Assembly (NCBI RefSeq): GCF_003672135.1
Contig: NC_039517.1
Span: 4,712,001 to 4,776,000, forward strand
DNA: 64,000 bases
Reading direction: 5' to 3'
Origin: Ooceraea biroi
Lineage: Eukaryota > Arthropoda > Insecta > Hymenoptera > Formicidae
In this document: positions 13,135 to 23,653 of the stretch, piece after piece
Numbering within the stretch: the first letter of the stretch is position 1
Layout of the letters: each line of letters starts with the position of its first letter
Position numbers and translations under genes: made by a program
The notes under the pieces: generated by a model
What the model was told of the DNA's origin: nothing
What the model saw: only the letters and a program-made list of their open reading frames with translations
Database searches by the model: none

Positions 13135-16100
13135 TGAGAAATATAACGATATGGCTTTAGATCTTTTTTAAGAGTAAACTGTTTCAGTAACAGCATAACA
13201 AAATAAATAAATACATAGATAATCGAAAATAAAACTATCATACAATCATAAAATATTCACTCGATTACGGATTATTGTAACAGATCGTACACTGATCATA
13301 AATCAGTGCTAATTCAATCCCAATCCAGCAGATACGTACCTCGATCACAAGGACACGATCCGATCGCCATGGCAGGTTTATTTCATGCCGAATCACGGGG
13401 CAGACCTTTCGCAACTTTTCTTTCTCCGTCTCTCCATCCCTCAAGGTGGTACCCGCAGACGTATAATACGGGGAACGAGGGGGGCGTGGAGTAAAAGGCA
13501 CGGGGTAAAGAGGGAGAGGCGAGCGTTCACGTCCCGATATATTAAGCTCGATATTCCGCGGCGGACGTTAAGAGGCTCGAAATGGCGAATAAACGTTCGG
13601 TCGTAAAACGGTCGGCGCGGCGCGGCATGGCGCGGTGAGCCGTATCTTCTAGGGGTAATAGCGCGTGTGATACGCATCGAACGTGTGTAAGTCCGGCCGT
13701 TCCCCCATCTACCTTCCGTACCTTCTTCGGAGTATCGCGTTTTTCGCGGGACGCGACAGAACCGAATCGAAGTAGGAGATGCTGGAGATAGGCCATTAAC
13801 CGAGTAATCCGAATGGCGCTTAGATGGCGATGAATCAAACTAAACACATACTTGTGACAGCACAAAGCTTGTCGTATATAAAGACCCTGGACCAGAGATC
13901 GGATAATGTGCTGTCATAGGATATAAAACCGGATATGATATTTCTGTTGGCCATCTTTTACTTATTTGATTTGAAACAAAAAACTTATTGGACTTAATTT
14001 TGAGCTCACATTAGCTAATAAGTTACATCAAATTATTGATAATATGAAGTAAAATGCAGAATAAGATATGTATTTATTATATCTTTCTCTCACACTTCCG
14101 GTTTTATCCTAAGCGAGCCAATCAGAAATCGATCGCTTAATATTTCTTAACTCGTCACGCTTCTTGAGAATAAGAAATGATCTCCTTGTGATTATTTTTA
14201 TATCTCATATTTTTATCATCGTGCTTTTGCACTCGCATCGTTAGACTGCACGGATCCTGACGGAATCCGCACCGTCGTCGCTCCGGGGTTCCACTCGATG
14301 TCTATCTAATCTCTTCCCTTTCGGGCTTCCTACTCGAACCTTTAACTTCCGCGGACGTAACGTTATTACATTTCGCTCGCTTGAAACTGAAGGCACACAA
14401 AGTGAAGAACAAGGGGAGAGAGCGCGCGCGAGCAAGAGAGAGGTGAAGCTGAGAGGGCACGATAGAACGAAACGAAGACGAAGTAGAAACGAGCAACAGT
14501 CTAAAGAGGGGGACGAGGGATACCCTCGGGCACGGCAGCATGATTACGAGCCGCAATTATGTCTCCGCCGGCTGCCGGCCACGCAGAGGTCGTCGGGTAC
14601 AGTAGACTACGAAAGTTCCTCTTCAATAATCTTCGGAAATAATCGTCTATCTTTCGCATATTAACCCCTTCTGCGCGACCCACGTGATTTTTGCATTACG
14701 AGTGCAAAACAAGATCTTTTTAATTTAAAGGGAGAATAAATTGTATATATTTTTAGTTATTTGCTTGAAAAATAGGTAGGTTTATTTATTTATGGAATAG
14801 GGACTTTGTGTTTTAAAAAAACAAAATAGAAATTGTGAGGGGAATTGGTTATTTATACGCTTAAGTCATCGATAACTTTGCACATGTACCGTCATAAGAA
14901 AGGAGTTTAAAGGAGATAGAGACGACGAGCATTTTTTATTTACTACTTTGAAGGATGCAAAATCTTTTTGTGCTAGACATAATAATTAAAAAAAAATAAG
15001 AAGACATTAAATGAAAAATATAGAAATTTATGAAGCTTAATATAACAAATTCACTGGGCAATTGCAATAATTATATAGAAATATACCAGCGTTTACCAAC
15101 GTTATATTTTCTTAGTGAATTGTATGTAGATTTCAAAGAGAAACGTTCCCGGAATTATTCAATTTTCCTTACTTTGTCATACACCATTAAATGCCTATTA
15201 AATGCCTATCTAATGTACAGAAAACAGTTCATTTACATGAAATTACTACATCGTGTGCAAAAACGAGACAGAAAGAAAGAAAAGATTTCTCTGATAAACC
15301 TGGTTGAATCGAGTCGCTAACTGTTACTGTACATGTTGCAAACGCTTAACTCACAGCTTTCTGATGAAAGAAGCACAGTTGTCATAAGGCAAGAAATGTG
15401 TACATTATATGTACATTAAAACGCTTACACTACACGCTGCACGTTTACGTCAATTTTATTCGCTTTATTTCCTTTGGCTCTACATCTACTAACCCAGAAA
15501 TCGGAAAAACATGTTATCGAGCGATTTGCATAGTCTGCGAAAACAGTCTTGAAATCAGTGTGCACGCTTACAATGTTCTCCATCCGGACAAACATGCTGT
15601 CTCGATGTTTTTCGTCGATAAAGCAACGTAGCTTGTAGCAGTCACTGTACCGAACGTAGATCCCGGGAAAGGGTCGGGGAAAGAGAGAGAAAGAAAGAGA
15701 GAGGGGGGGAAGAGCGGGGAGGATCAGGCGAGTGGCCGCGAGCAGGTAAAACGAAGCGGTGTGTGGAACAGACCTGTAGAGGGAGACGAGCAGATGGCGA
15801 AGAAGGGAAGAATGGTCTACAAAGGTGGTGCGAGAGAGACCGATCGCGAAAAAAATACGTTGAACCTGAATAAAGAACAGGTGAGAGAGACACGGAGGCT
15901 AGCACATGGCGCAACGCCGACGAAGGAACGAGGGAAAGCCGCAGGAAAGAACGAACGAGACCTCGAAGGAGGAGGAAGAATGGGAGCGAGGAGGCCGATT
16001 TCGATGACGAAACTGGAATAATCAGTGGACACGAGGAATTATGAGGATAGAATCATGAAGATGGACGGATAAACGACGAGCACGATGGAATTGCGGCGTA

Positions 16101-17085
16101 GAGATGAGAGAGACCGGGTGTAAGGGAGTAGGGGAGAGCGGAAGAAGCGAGAGGGAAGTTAAGTACGGAGAGGTGTGGCAACAAGAAGAAGGAATGATTA
16201 GGGTAAGGAGAGCAAGGGCGGAGGATGTGTGGAAGCTAGAATGAGAAATCGCGGGAGCAAGAGTGACTGCGGAGGAAAGAGAGAGAAAGCGTGAGATTGG
16301 ACAGGGAGCGGAGCAAGGAGAAGGTAGAAACAGGTGCTAGACGCGAGAGAGCGAGGGGGGGAGGGAGAGACAACGCGCGGCGCAAGAGGCAGAAAGAGAC
16401 CGACGGAGATAGGACGAAGAAGAGATAAACCGACCGGCTAACATGTGCCAGAGGTAGGGTAAGGGGGAGGAGGGAAAAGGACGGGGTGGAACGGACCCAC
16501 CGTGAGGCACGTTCCCACGATCTCATGAATGAACTCGCGTGGCTACTCGCCGCCGTGGTGGGGCGGCACTCGCACCGCGCTCACCTTGCCTCTCGCCCAT
16601 CGTCTTTCATCCTCCGCTCGCCCCGCGACCCCGCGCCCCGGCAAGAGGGACGAGCGCCGGTGAGCGGGTAGACTCGGATAGGGAATTCGAACGTTGCTTC
16701 GCGCTCGATGTCGCGGGGTAAAAAACCCTGGACTAACGCGACGATCGCGATCGTGGTTGGTCGCGGCGTTTGAAAAATTGAACAAGGAAACGCGCGGAAG
16801 TTACTCCCGATAAGGATTAACTTAATTCAGGAACTACCGAGTGGAGCTGGCGATTGCTCTCGGACAGATATAAGTGTTCGATTTGATCGATAAATCGATC
16901 GATCGAACGAAACTGGAGCGATCTAGTTCTCAATGAAATGAATACCGAGTTAATTCAACGGTCTGATGCAATATAGTAAACTTCATCGGCACGTTGATTA
17001 CGTACAATCAACAGTCATGAAATAAAGAAACGATCTAGTTGGCTAATAATCAATTACTTTAATTTCGTAATGGATTTAATAAAAG
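13135..17085. other. Non-coding tract with GC-rich islands
   Basis: No exon is supported. GC-rich islands lie at about 13,330-13,780, 14,230-14,680 and 15,640-16,780. The last is strongly purine-biased on the plus strand. The rest is AT-rich. Long frames in the islands are low-complexity arginine/glutamate-rich on one strand and serine/leucine-rich on the other, as expected from purine bias. Confidence 0.45.
15655..16500. repeat. Purine-skewed low-complexity tract
   Basis: Over about 850 bases the plus strand is dominated by G and A, with many GAGAGA, GGGAGG and GAAG runs and few pyrimidine clusters. This is a compositional feature, not a tandem repeat. It could be a GAGA-factor or Polycomb-type regulatory region, or simply expanded low-complexity DNA. 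Confidence 0.6.
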
Positions 17086-17280
17086 TTAAACTAATTTGGT
17101 ATTTAAATAATAAACAAATGTTCTTCGACCACCACTGGCTAAAAATATATTTAAAACGCACAACGTTTCGGCTTGATTTGAAGCCCTTATCAAGTGCAAA
17201 CCAATTAACATCATTTTCTGTAAACAAGATATAATATAAGTACAAAGAACCAAAAAAATAAAAATAAAATACAAATAATC
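17086..17280 (-). mobile_element. Possible remnant of a Penelope-like retroelement with a hammerhead-like core
   Basis: Read on the minus strand, 17164-17195 shows CTTGATAAG, then GGCTT and AAGCC that can pair around a six-base loop, then GAAAC. This is the layout of a type of hammerhead ribozyme core known in Penelope-like elements, but the first core segment deviates from CTGATGA. No reverse transcriptase frame is present, so this is at most a short relic. The boundaries are approximate. Confidence 0.35.
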
Positions 17281-20200
17281 ACTAAATAAAACCTTACTGT
17301 TAGAAAATGATATATAATGTTAAAAAATGATATATAATATTAAGGTAACGAGGGGGGGGGGGGGGTTGTATTCATTATTTCCTGGCGGTTATAAATACTT
17401 GGTTATTGATAATTTGGTATTTGTTTAAACGAACGCTATCGCTATTTTATATCATTCAAGCAGCTTTTTCTCCATACAGAATATACAATATCGATGACTA
17501 CTAGTTCATAGAATAACGTATAAATTTTGATTATGAATTGTGGGCCTATTACGCAAATCTGTACATATAATAAAATAAAATAAAACATTTGGAAGAACGC
17601 ACTTTGGTCCGCTGTAATGATCCACTCGTATCAATTCGGGATCAGGAACCCATTACCGCAACCTCGCTGTTCGGCTTCGACTCGAACCGTTACGGGCCAA
17701 TAATTGCCAGTGCCAGGTTGGGCTGAGAACTGCGACCGCCGCCGCCACCGCCGATCGGGGTAAACCGGCTTGTCGAATCATGTGAGAAAACAGGAAAGGC
17801 AAGGCATCGCCGGTCATGAGTTCCTGGTCCATCCTCTTTCGCTCCTCTGGCTTCTCGTGAATGAAACAGAGTCGCGTGGCGCCTAAGTGACGTCAGAACC
17901 TGTTGCTATCCATTGCCCTCCCTGCCATCGTGTTCCATTCCTCTTCCCTTCTCCCTCCCCATAATTCGCCACCCTTCAGCGTGTACGCGCGCACGCGCAC
18001 GGATGTTGCTCCTTCCGAGTCACACGCGCGGCTGTTGCACGGAAGGTTGCATTCATAAATCAAGATCCACTTTTCTGAGGACAATCGAGAACACGCTAGT
18101 TCCGGTACTTTAGACTTCATGTGAAGTGCCATCGGCGCTGCGACGATCTTCAAAGATTTCTGTGGAAACTAAAACGGCGTGTCGAAAGGAACAAGGGTAG
18201 CAATGAGAAAAGTACATTGTACTGTGTGCCCAAAGGAAATAGATATCCGTAATAAAACAGAGAAACGATTTCCGAGGAGATGGCAGAATAGCATAGATAT
18301 CTCAGACTGAGCAAAATTGTAGATAACTTTTCTAGTTACATTTCTTATAAATTCCAGAATACATATTTATTAGCAAAAATAGTAACTTTTTTGAGATAAA
18401 TTTAATTAAATAATTTAATATATAAAATTTTGTAATACATTATTTAATAGATTTAATATATGTTTTAATAAGTTGTTTAATAAGAAACACTAATTTTTCG
18501 ACTAAACTTCAGAAAAGAAAATATTAAAAAAGTAGAAGACAATTTATTGTTTAATTTGAAATAAATTTGGCGAAACTTTAACATTGAATTATTAAACTAT
18601 CAAATATTATGGTTGACTATAAACAATGACATGTTCAAAGAATTTTTAAAAATCCAACTTAAAATCTGTTTTTAGTCGATTTTTTTAAATGCAACACTTT
18701 CAATTTTTTACGATTCTGAATGCACATGACATCCTGTGTAGCTCTGTGTAAGTGTCTCAGAGCTCTACTTTATCTACAGCGAATAGCGCGCGCGTACAGT
18801 GTACACAACTCTATCTATGAGCAATCTATCTAAGCTGCAGCGATGCATTCGCTAAACTGGCCGGCAGAGGTAGACACTTACTTGTCGGCGTGGCTGACCC
18901 GCGACCCAATCTTTATTTATGCAGTGCATTAACGGCAACGCACTTCATTTTTCACGAGCAAGACTATCTTCAATCTCGCTCAATACACCGGGAAAACAGC
19001 TCGCCAGCCGTGCAATTATTATAAACCACGCGAATTCGAAACAACGCGACCGCGTCAAATGAAAATATTATAATTGTTCGATCGAAAATTGTTGGAATTC
19101 ATTTTAAAGGCGCGTGAAAATATAATACAAATAAATAATACAAATTAGAATTTTATGTTAGATTCGTCGAACGAGTAGATCGTCTTGTTATAAATTTATT
19201 TGAAAAAATAATCAATCTATCCATCTTCGCTTATACGTATAGATGAAGATAGCGTGATGTTAGATAAGCGCATTTCTAATCTCATAATCAGCATGTACGA
19301 TTTTAAAAGTATGTAAGTGTGAAAACTGTTGTAGGTCTACAAAATGTGCATCTTTTTCTTTACCTAATTAAACCCTGAGTATAAAGTATCATTGAAGTTC
19401 TCGATCAATGACATCGTTTCGTGAAAAGTTATCGGATTCTTGATGTAAAAGACGGCAATAACGAGATCAATATATATCGTATCGGTTGGAGAAAAGATAA
19501 AACGGACCTACGCAAGCCATTTCAATCGTGAGGTCAACATCGATCCGTGCAAACAACAAGCTGTATCGAGGAGTTGCGAGAAGAGAAATAGAAAGATTTC
19601 ATTTATATCGCCATTATTTTTATCGTTCTCTCTGCTTTACAGACAGTCCGTCTAATGGTTTAATCAGTATTCAATCAATCATTGTGAGAAATAAAAGTAC
19701 AAAAAGTAAGAAGACGATAAAGTTTAGACGATAACGTTATAATTAATCAACACCGTGATATTTCAAAAATTAATTAAGTAAATAAGAGATTAGTAATAAA
19801 ACGCATCCTTTCAAGTAACTACTCAGATAATCTCTTGCCTAATGTTTTACAAAACTTTTTAAATATTTATTAAAGCTATTATTATACATCTATAATAAAC
19901 GTGACTAATTAAATACTTGAGATATTTTTACAAGTTAATACTTGCGAATGGCTTTCGCAAATAAAGATAAAAAAAGTATTAAATAACATAAATAATAATA
20001 AATACCATCATCCACGTAACAAAATCAACGATTTGAATTGAATGAAATCAATACGATTAAATTCTCAGTTTGAGATCTTTCCCATGAGAATAAGGCCGAA
20101 AATTATTTCCGAAGAGATACGCGGTTTGCCTCAATTTTCTTCAAGATGAAAGACAACCGACTCGCCGCTCTCAGAGTTGCGTTCTCGAAGGGGCAATAGG

Positions 20201-21330
20201 CGTTCTGCCGAAGGAAGAAAAACAGACAAGAGGACAAGCACTCGACAGGTCCAGGGAGAGCCACGCGTACCGGGGCGGGTTTGTTTCAAACTGCAAATCG
20301 CCGTCGCCGACGATCGAGAACGTGAGAACCATATCTGAGTCTGGTCTCGGGTCGGGTAGGTAGGTAAGCAACGCGAACCAGAGGGAAGACGAAGGCGCGG
20401 ATGTGAGAGGGTGCGGGAGGGAGAGGGAGTTTGACCGCACGCACAGCTGCGGTTACGCGTTTCGCGCGACGTACACCAGGCACTGTAAATGCTTCTCTCC
20501 AGTCCTGGACATTTCATTGTGTGTGTGTGTGTGTGCGCGCGCGCGCGCGCGCGTGCAGTGGACGCAGTGTATACGTAGAAATTTATGAATAATTTACGAA
20601 TTAAAAGTAAAATTTTTTACGAATAAAATAATCCCCCCTTCCCTGAACTATTTTTCTCTGCGCTTTATATATTATAGTCCAATATTGTACGCTATATAAA
20701 GTAAGGAAATACATATATCTTTAATTTTCCGTGAATTGAGCGAGATCTCAGCTACATTTACAGTCTTCATTCACAAAACTCTCAATATGATACATTGTTC
20801 TTTCTAAGAATGCCTGTGTAATGAGTCATTTACGATAGAAAGACATTTATGACGTCTAGTGTACCCAGACTAGCCGGCCGGCCGGCGACTCCCCCCCCCT
20901 CCCTTCCTTCCCCCTCTCCCTCTCTCCTCTTTTCGTTCTCTATGGAGAGTCCGCACTCCCACTCGCCACTCTTGCGTCGTCTCCGCATATTCCCATGCAG
21001 GTGCAGGGCTTTACTGGCGATTTCTCTTTCCCTCTTTCTCTCTTTCTCATTCATTTCCCAGCTTCTGACAACGCCTGAATGAATTCGGGCTCACTCGTCA
21101 CGACTTGCAAATCCCCCCCAGCTACTAAATTTTTCAGAGCACCGCGTGTTTATTGATTGGACTTGATGAGTCGACTAGAATAACAACGGTAATAAAGCTT
21201 GGGCGGCTTAACTTTAGTATACTACCTTCTTCCGATTTTGATGAAATTTTAGGTATGAAGTACTGAGTGAATGTTGTCGAAATCACAAGTACCGAGTTGT
21301 GGAAATGTCTAATTTCCACAACTAAAAAAC
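17281..21330. other. Non-coding, AT-rich, with GC-rich islands
   Basis: No exon is supported. It contains a G13 run at 17353-17365, GC-rich islands at about 17,640-18,120, 20,140-20,560 and 20,860-21,060, and an alternating GT/GC tract at 20,518-20,555. The interval 18,300-20,100 is AT-rich and unremarkable. Confidence 0.45.
20518..20555. repeat. (GT)n(GC)n alternating tract
   Basis: About eight TG units run directly into about nine CG units. This alternating purine-pyrimidine sequence is a strong Z-DNA candidate and is likely length-variable. Confidence 0.9.
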
Positions 21331-22229
21331 TTTCAACGGTTAGAACTTTTTCATTTGTGTATTTAAAAGATTTTCAATAGTCGAGAACTCTAGGCAATAT
21401 AAAAAATAACGATATCAACAACTCAGAACTCCTCGGAAAAAGAAAAAAATTTCAACGGCTAGAACTTTTTCATTTGTGTATTTAAAGGATTTTCAATAGT
21501 CGAGAACTCTAGGCAATATAAAAAATAACAATATCAACAACTCAGAACTCCTCGGAAAAAGAAAAAAATTTCAACGGCTAGAACTTTTTCATTTGTGTAT
21601 TTAAAGGATTTTCAATAGTCGAGAACTCTAGGCAATATAAAAAATAACGATATCAACAACTCAGAACTCCTCGGAAAAAGAAAAAACTTTCAACGGCTAG
21701 AACTTTTTCATTTGTGTATTTAAAGGATTTTCAATAGTCGAGAACTCTAGGCAATATAAAAAATAACGATATCAACAACTCAGAACTCCTCGGAAAAAGA
21801 AAAAACTTTCAACGGCTAGAACTTTTTCATTTGTGTATTTAAAAGATTTTCAATAGTCGAGAACTCTAGGCAATATAAAAAATAACGATATCAACAACTC
21901 AGAACTCCTCGGAAAAAGAAAAAAATTTCAACGGCTAGAACTTATTCATTTGTGTATTTAAAGGATTTTCAATAGTCGAGAACTCTAGGCAATATAAAAA
22001 ATAACGATATCAACAACTCAGAACTCCTCGGAAAAAGAAAAAAATTTCAACGGCTAGAACTTTTTCATTCGTGTATTTAAAGGATTTTCAATAGTCGAGA
22101 ACTCTAGGCAATATAAAAAATAACGATATCAACAACTCAGAACTCCTCGGAAAAAGAAAAAAATTTCAACGGCTAGAACTTTTTCATTTGTGTATTTAAA
22201 GGATTTCAATAGTCGAGAACTCTAAGTCT
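21331..22229. repeat. 119-bp tandem minisatellite, about 7.5 copies
   Basis: The landmark TTTCAACGG recurs at 21331, 21450, 21569, 21688, 21807, 21926, 22045 and 22164, an exact 119-base spacing. Each unit contains ACTTTTTCATTTGTGTATTT, then TCGAGAACTCTAGGC, then CTCAGAACTCCTCGG and an A-rich tail. Units differ at only a few positions (for example AAAAGA versus AAAGGA). The last copy stops after about 65 bases. High uniformity implies recent expansion or ongoing homogenisation by unequal exchange. No reading frame is conserved across the units. Confidence 0.95.
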
Positions 22230-22539
22230 AGAAATGCTCTATTTCTATTTGTATAAAGTCTTGCCTTGTATAAGATATATATAAATTGTCTTGTTTTATT
22301 TGAGTAGAGGACTACATGTGTAGCGTCGTTGATTTACGATTAACATACGGAGACACGAGACAAGAAGATAAGAAATGGCGGGAGGGAGCTTTTTAGTGAG
22401 TCGGGACACGTAATTTAACGAGCTTCGATCATCCGGTGTCGATTTGGCTGTGGAATAAGTAGGAAACATACGTTGCTTCGAGCCCATCGGATTAACAAGC
22501 CATTCATATTCCACAAACATAAAAATATAAATATAAAAA

Positions 22540-22673
22540 TATAATTTAAATATCAACTTTCATGTTTTTATATAAAAATATAAAAACATAAAAGATTAAA
22601 ACATAAAATAATCTACAAATTTAAAAATATGGATGCCAATGAAAAGAAACTGAAAGTTGATATTTAAATTATA
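22540..22673. repeat. AT-rich fold-back with a perfect 23-bp inverted repeat
   Basis: Positions 22540-22562 (starting TATAATTTAAATATC) and 22651-22673 are perfect reverse complements. The 88-base spacer contains a second small hairpin formed by ATGTTTTTATA and TATAAAAACAT. It may be a tiny MITE or a cruciform-forming AT-rich locus. No target duplication was identified. Confidence 0.75.
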
Positions 22674-23259
22674 AACAGATCTTTTATTTTGTTACAGATA
22701 ATTATGACAAACACACAATATTAGCATTTCACATCTCGTCAAAACGTTACTTAATGACTGTATTATACAGTAACCACATTTTCCTCATAGTTCCTTGGCC
22801 TTTTTTCCCTCACGCGGTGTTTGCCATGGAATTCGAATTCATATTTATGAGACAATGTATCTTGACGAGCACGCGAGAGCGAGAGCCGAGCTTATCATAG
22901 CGTTGCATTCGCGACACGGATGCATTACGTTTTGCGGTGTCCAACGACGACGTCACGTAAAGAGCGCAAAACAAATCCCTCGCCATCACGTCAATGTCAA
23001 GATAGACAATGGCTATTTGCATAAAACATTCTGGGTACTGTCAGTCACATCGATGCCAATGTGCTGTAAACGAAGATCCAACGTTCGATCATCCAACAAT
23101 AGTGTTAGATACCGTTATGAAAAAGGCAAGTGTGGAAAGTTAAATCATGGAAATCCCGTGCACATGATGAAAACTCCGCAAAGCAGTCACGACAATTTAC
23201 ATTTTATATTACAAGTTTACATCATGTAAATCGAAGATCTCCATATCACTCCAATATCA
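22674..23259. other. Non-coding spacer
   Basis: An open frame of about 144 codons crosses this stretch on the plus strand, but it has no recognised domain, its composition is unremarkable and there is no splice or start context to support it. The last eight bases (23252-23259) are the left target-site duplication of the adjacent transposon. Confidence 0.4.
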
Positions 23260-23653
23260 TAAAGTGACCAGATGTTTTATGTTGGAATGCGGCACGTATC
23301 CAAATAAAATTAAAAAAAAAACGCTTAACACGTTCGGATATCATTTTCTTAGTTTATTTAATTGTGCGTTACTAAAATGTCTTGGATTTATCTTTTGCGT
23401 TTATTAATATAAAACTTACAAGAAAACCATACTTCTGATTAATTAATAAAAAAAATTATAAAACTCTTCTTTTCATAACAAAAAAGTAACTACAGAAAAT
23501 AATAGTCACAATGCAAAAAATGATCATATACATCAATATTAAAAATAACTATAAATATAAAGAATAATATTAAATAAATAAATTACATGTCCAATGCGGG
23601 ATAGTTTTTAATGAGGGATAAACAACTCAAATCCGGGATGCCTGGTCACTTTA
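23260..23653. mobile_element. hAT-superfamily MITE, 394 bp, with 8-bp target-site duplication
   Basis: The element begins TAAAGTGACCAG and ends CTGGTCACTTTA, a perfect 12-bp terminal inverted repeat. It is flanked on both sides by the same eight bases CAATATCA (23252-23259 and 23654-23661). An 8-bp duplication with short inverted ends is the signature of hAT elements. The interior is AT-rich with no transposase frame, so it must have been moved in trans. The intact duplication argues for a fairly young insertion. Confidence 0.85.

Noticed and set aside
13917..14113. Possible transposon ends AGGATATAAAACCGG / CCGGTTTTATCCT
   Set aside because: Similarity is limited to about 13-15 bases with an indel, and no target duplication is present.
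20131..20517. Minus-strand open frame of 128 codons in a GC-rich island
   Set aside because: Serine/arginine-rich composition, overlapping alternatives in two other frames and no splice context.
22795..23229. Open frame of 144 codons on the plus strand
   Set aside because: No domain, no splice support, unremarkable composition; probably chance.
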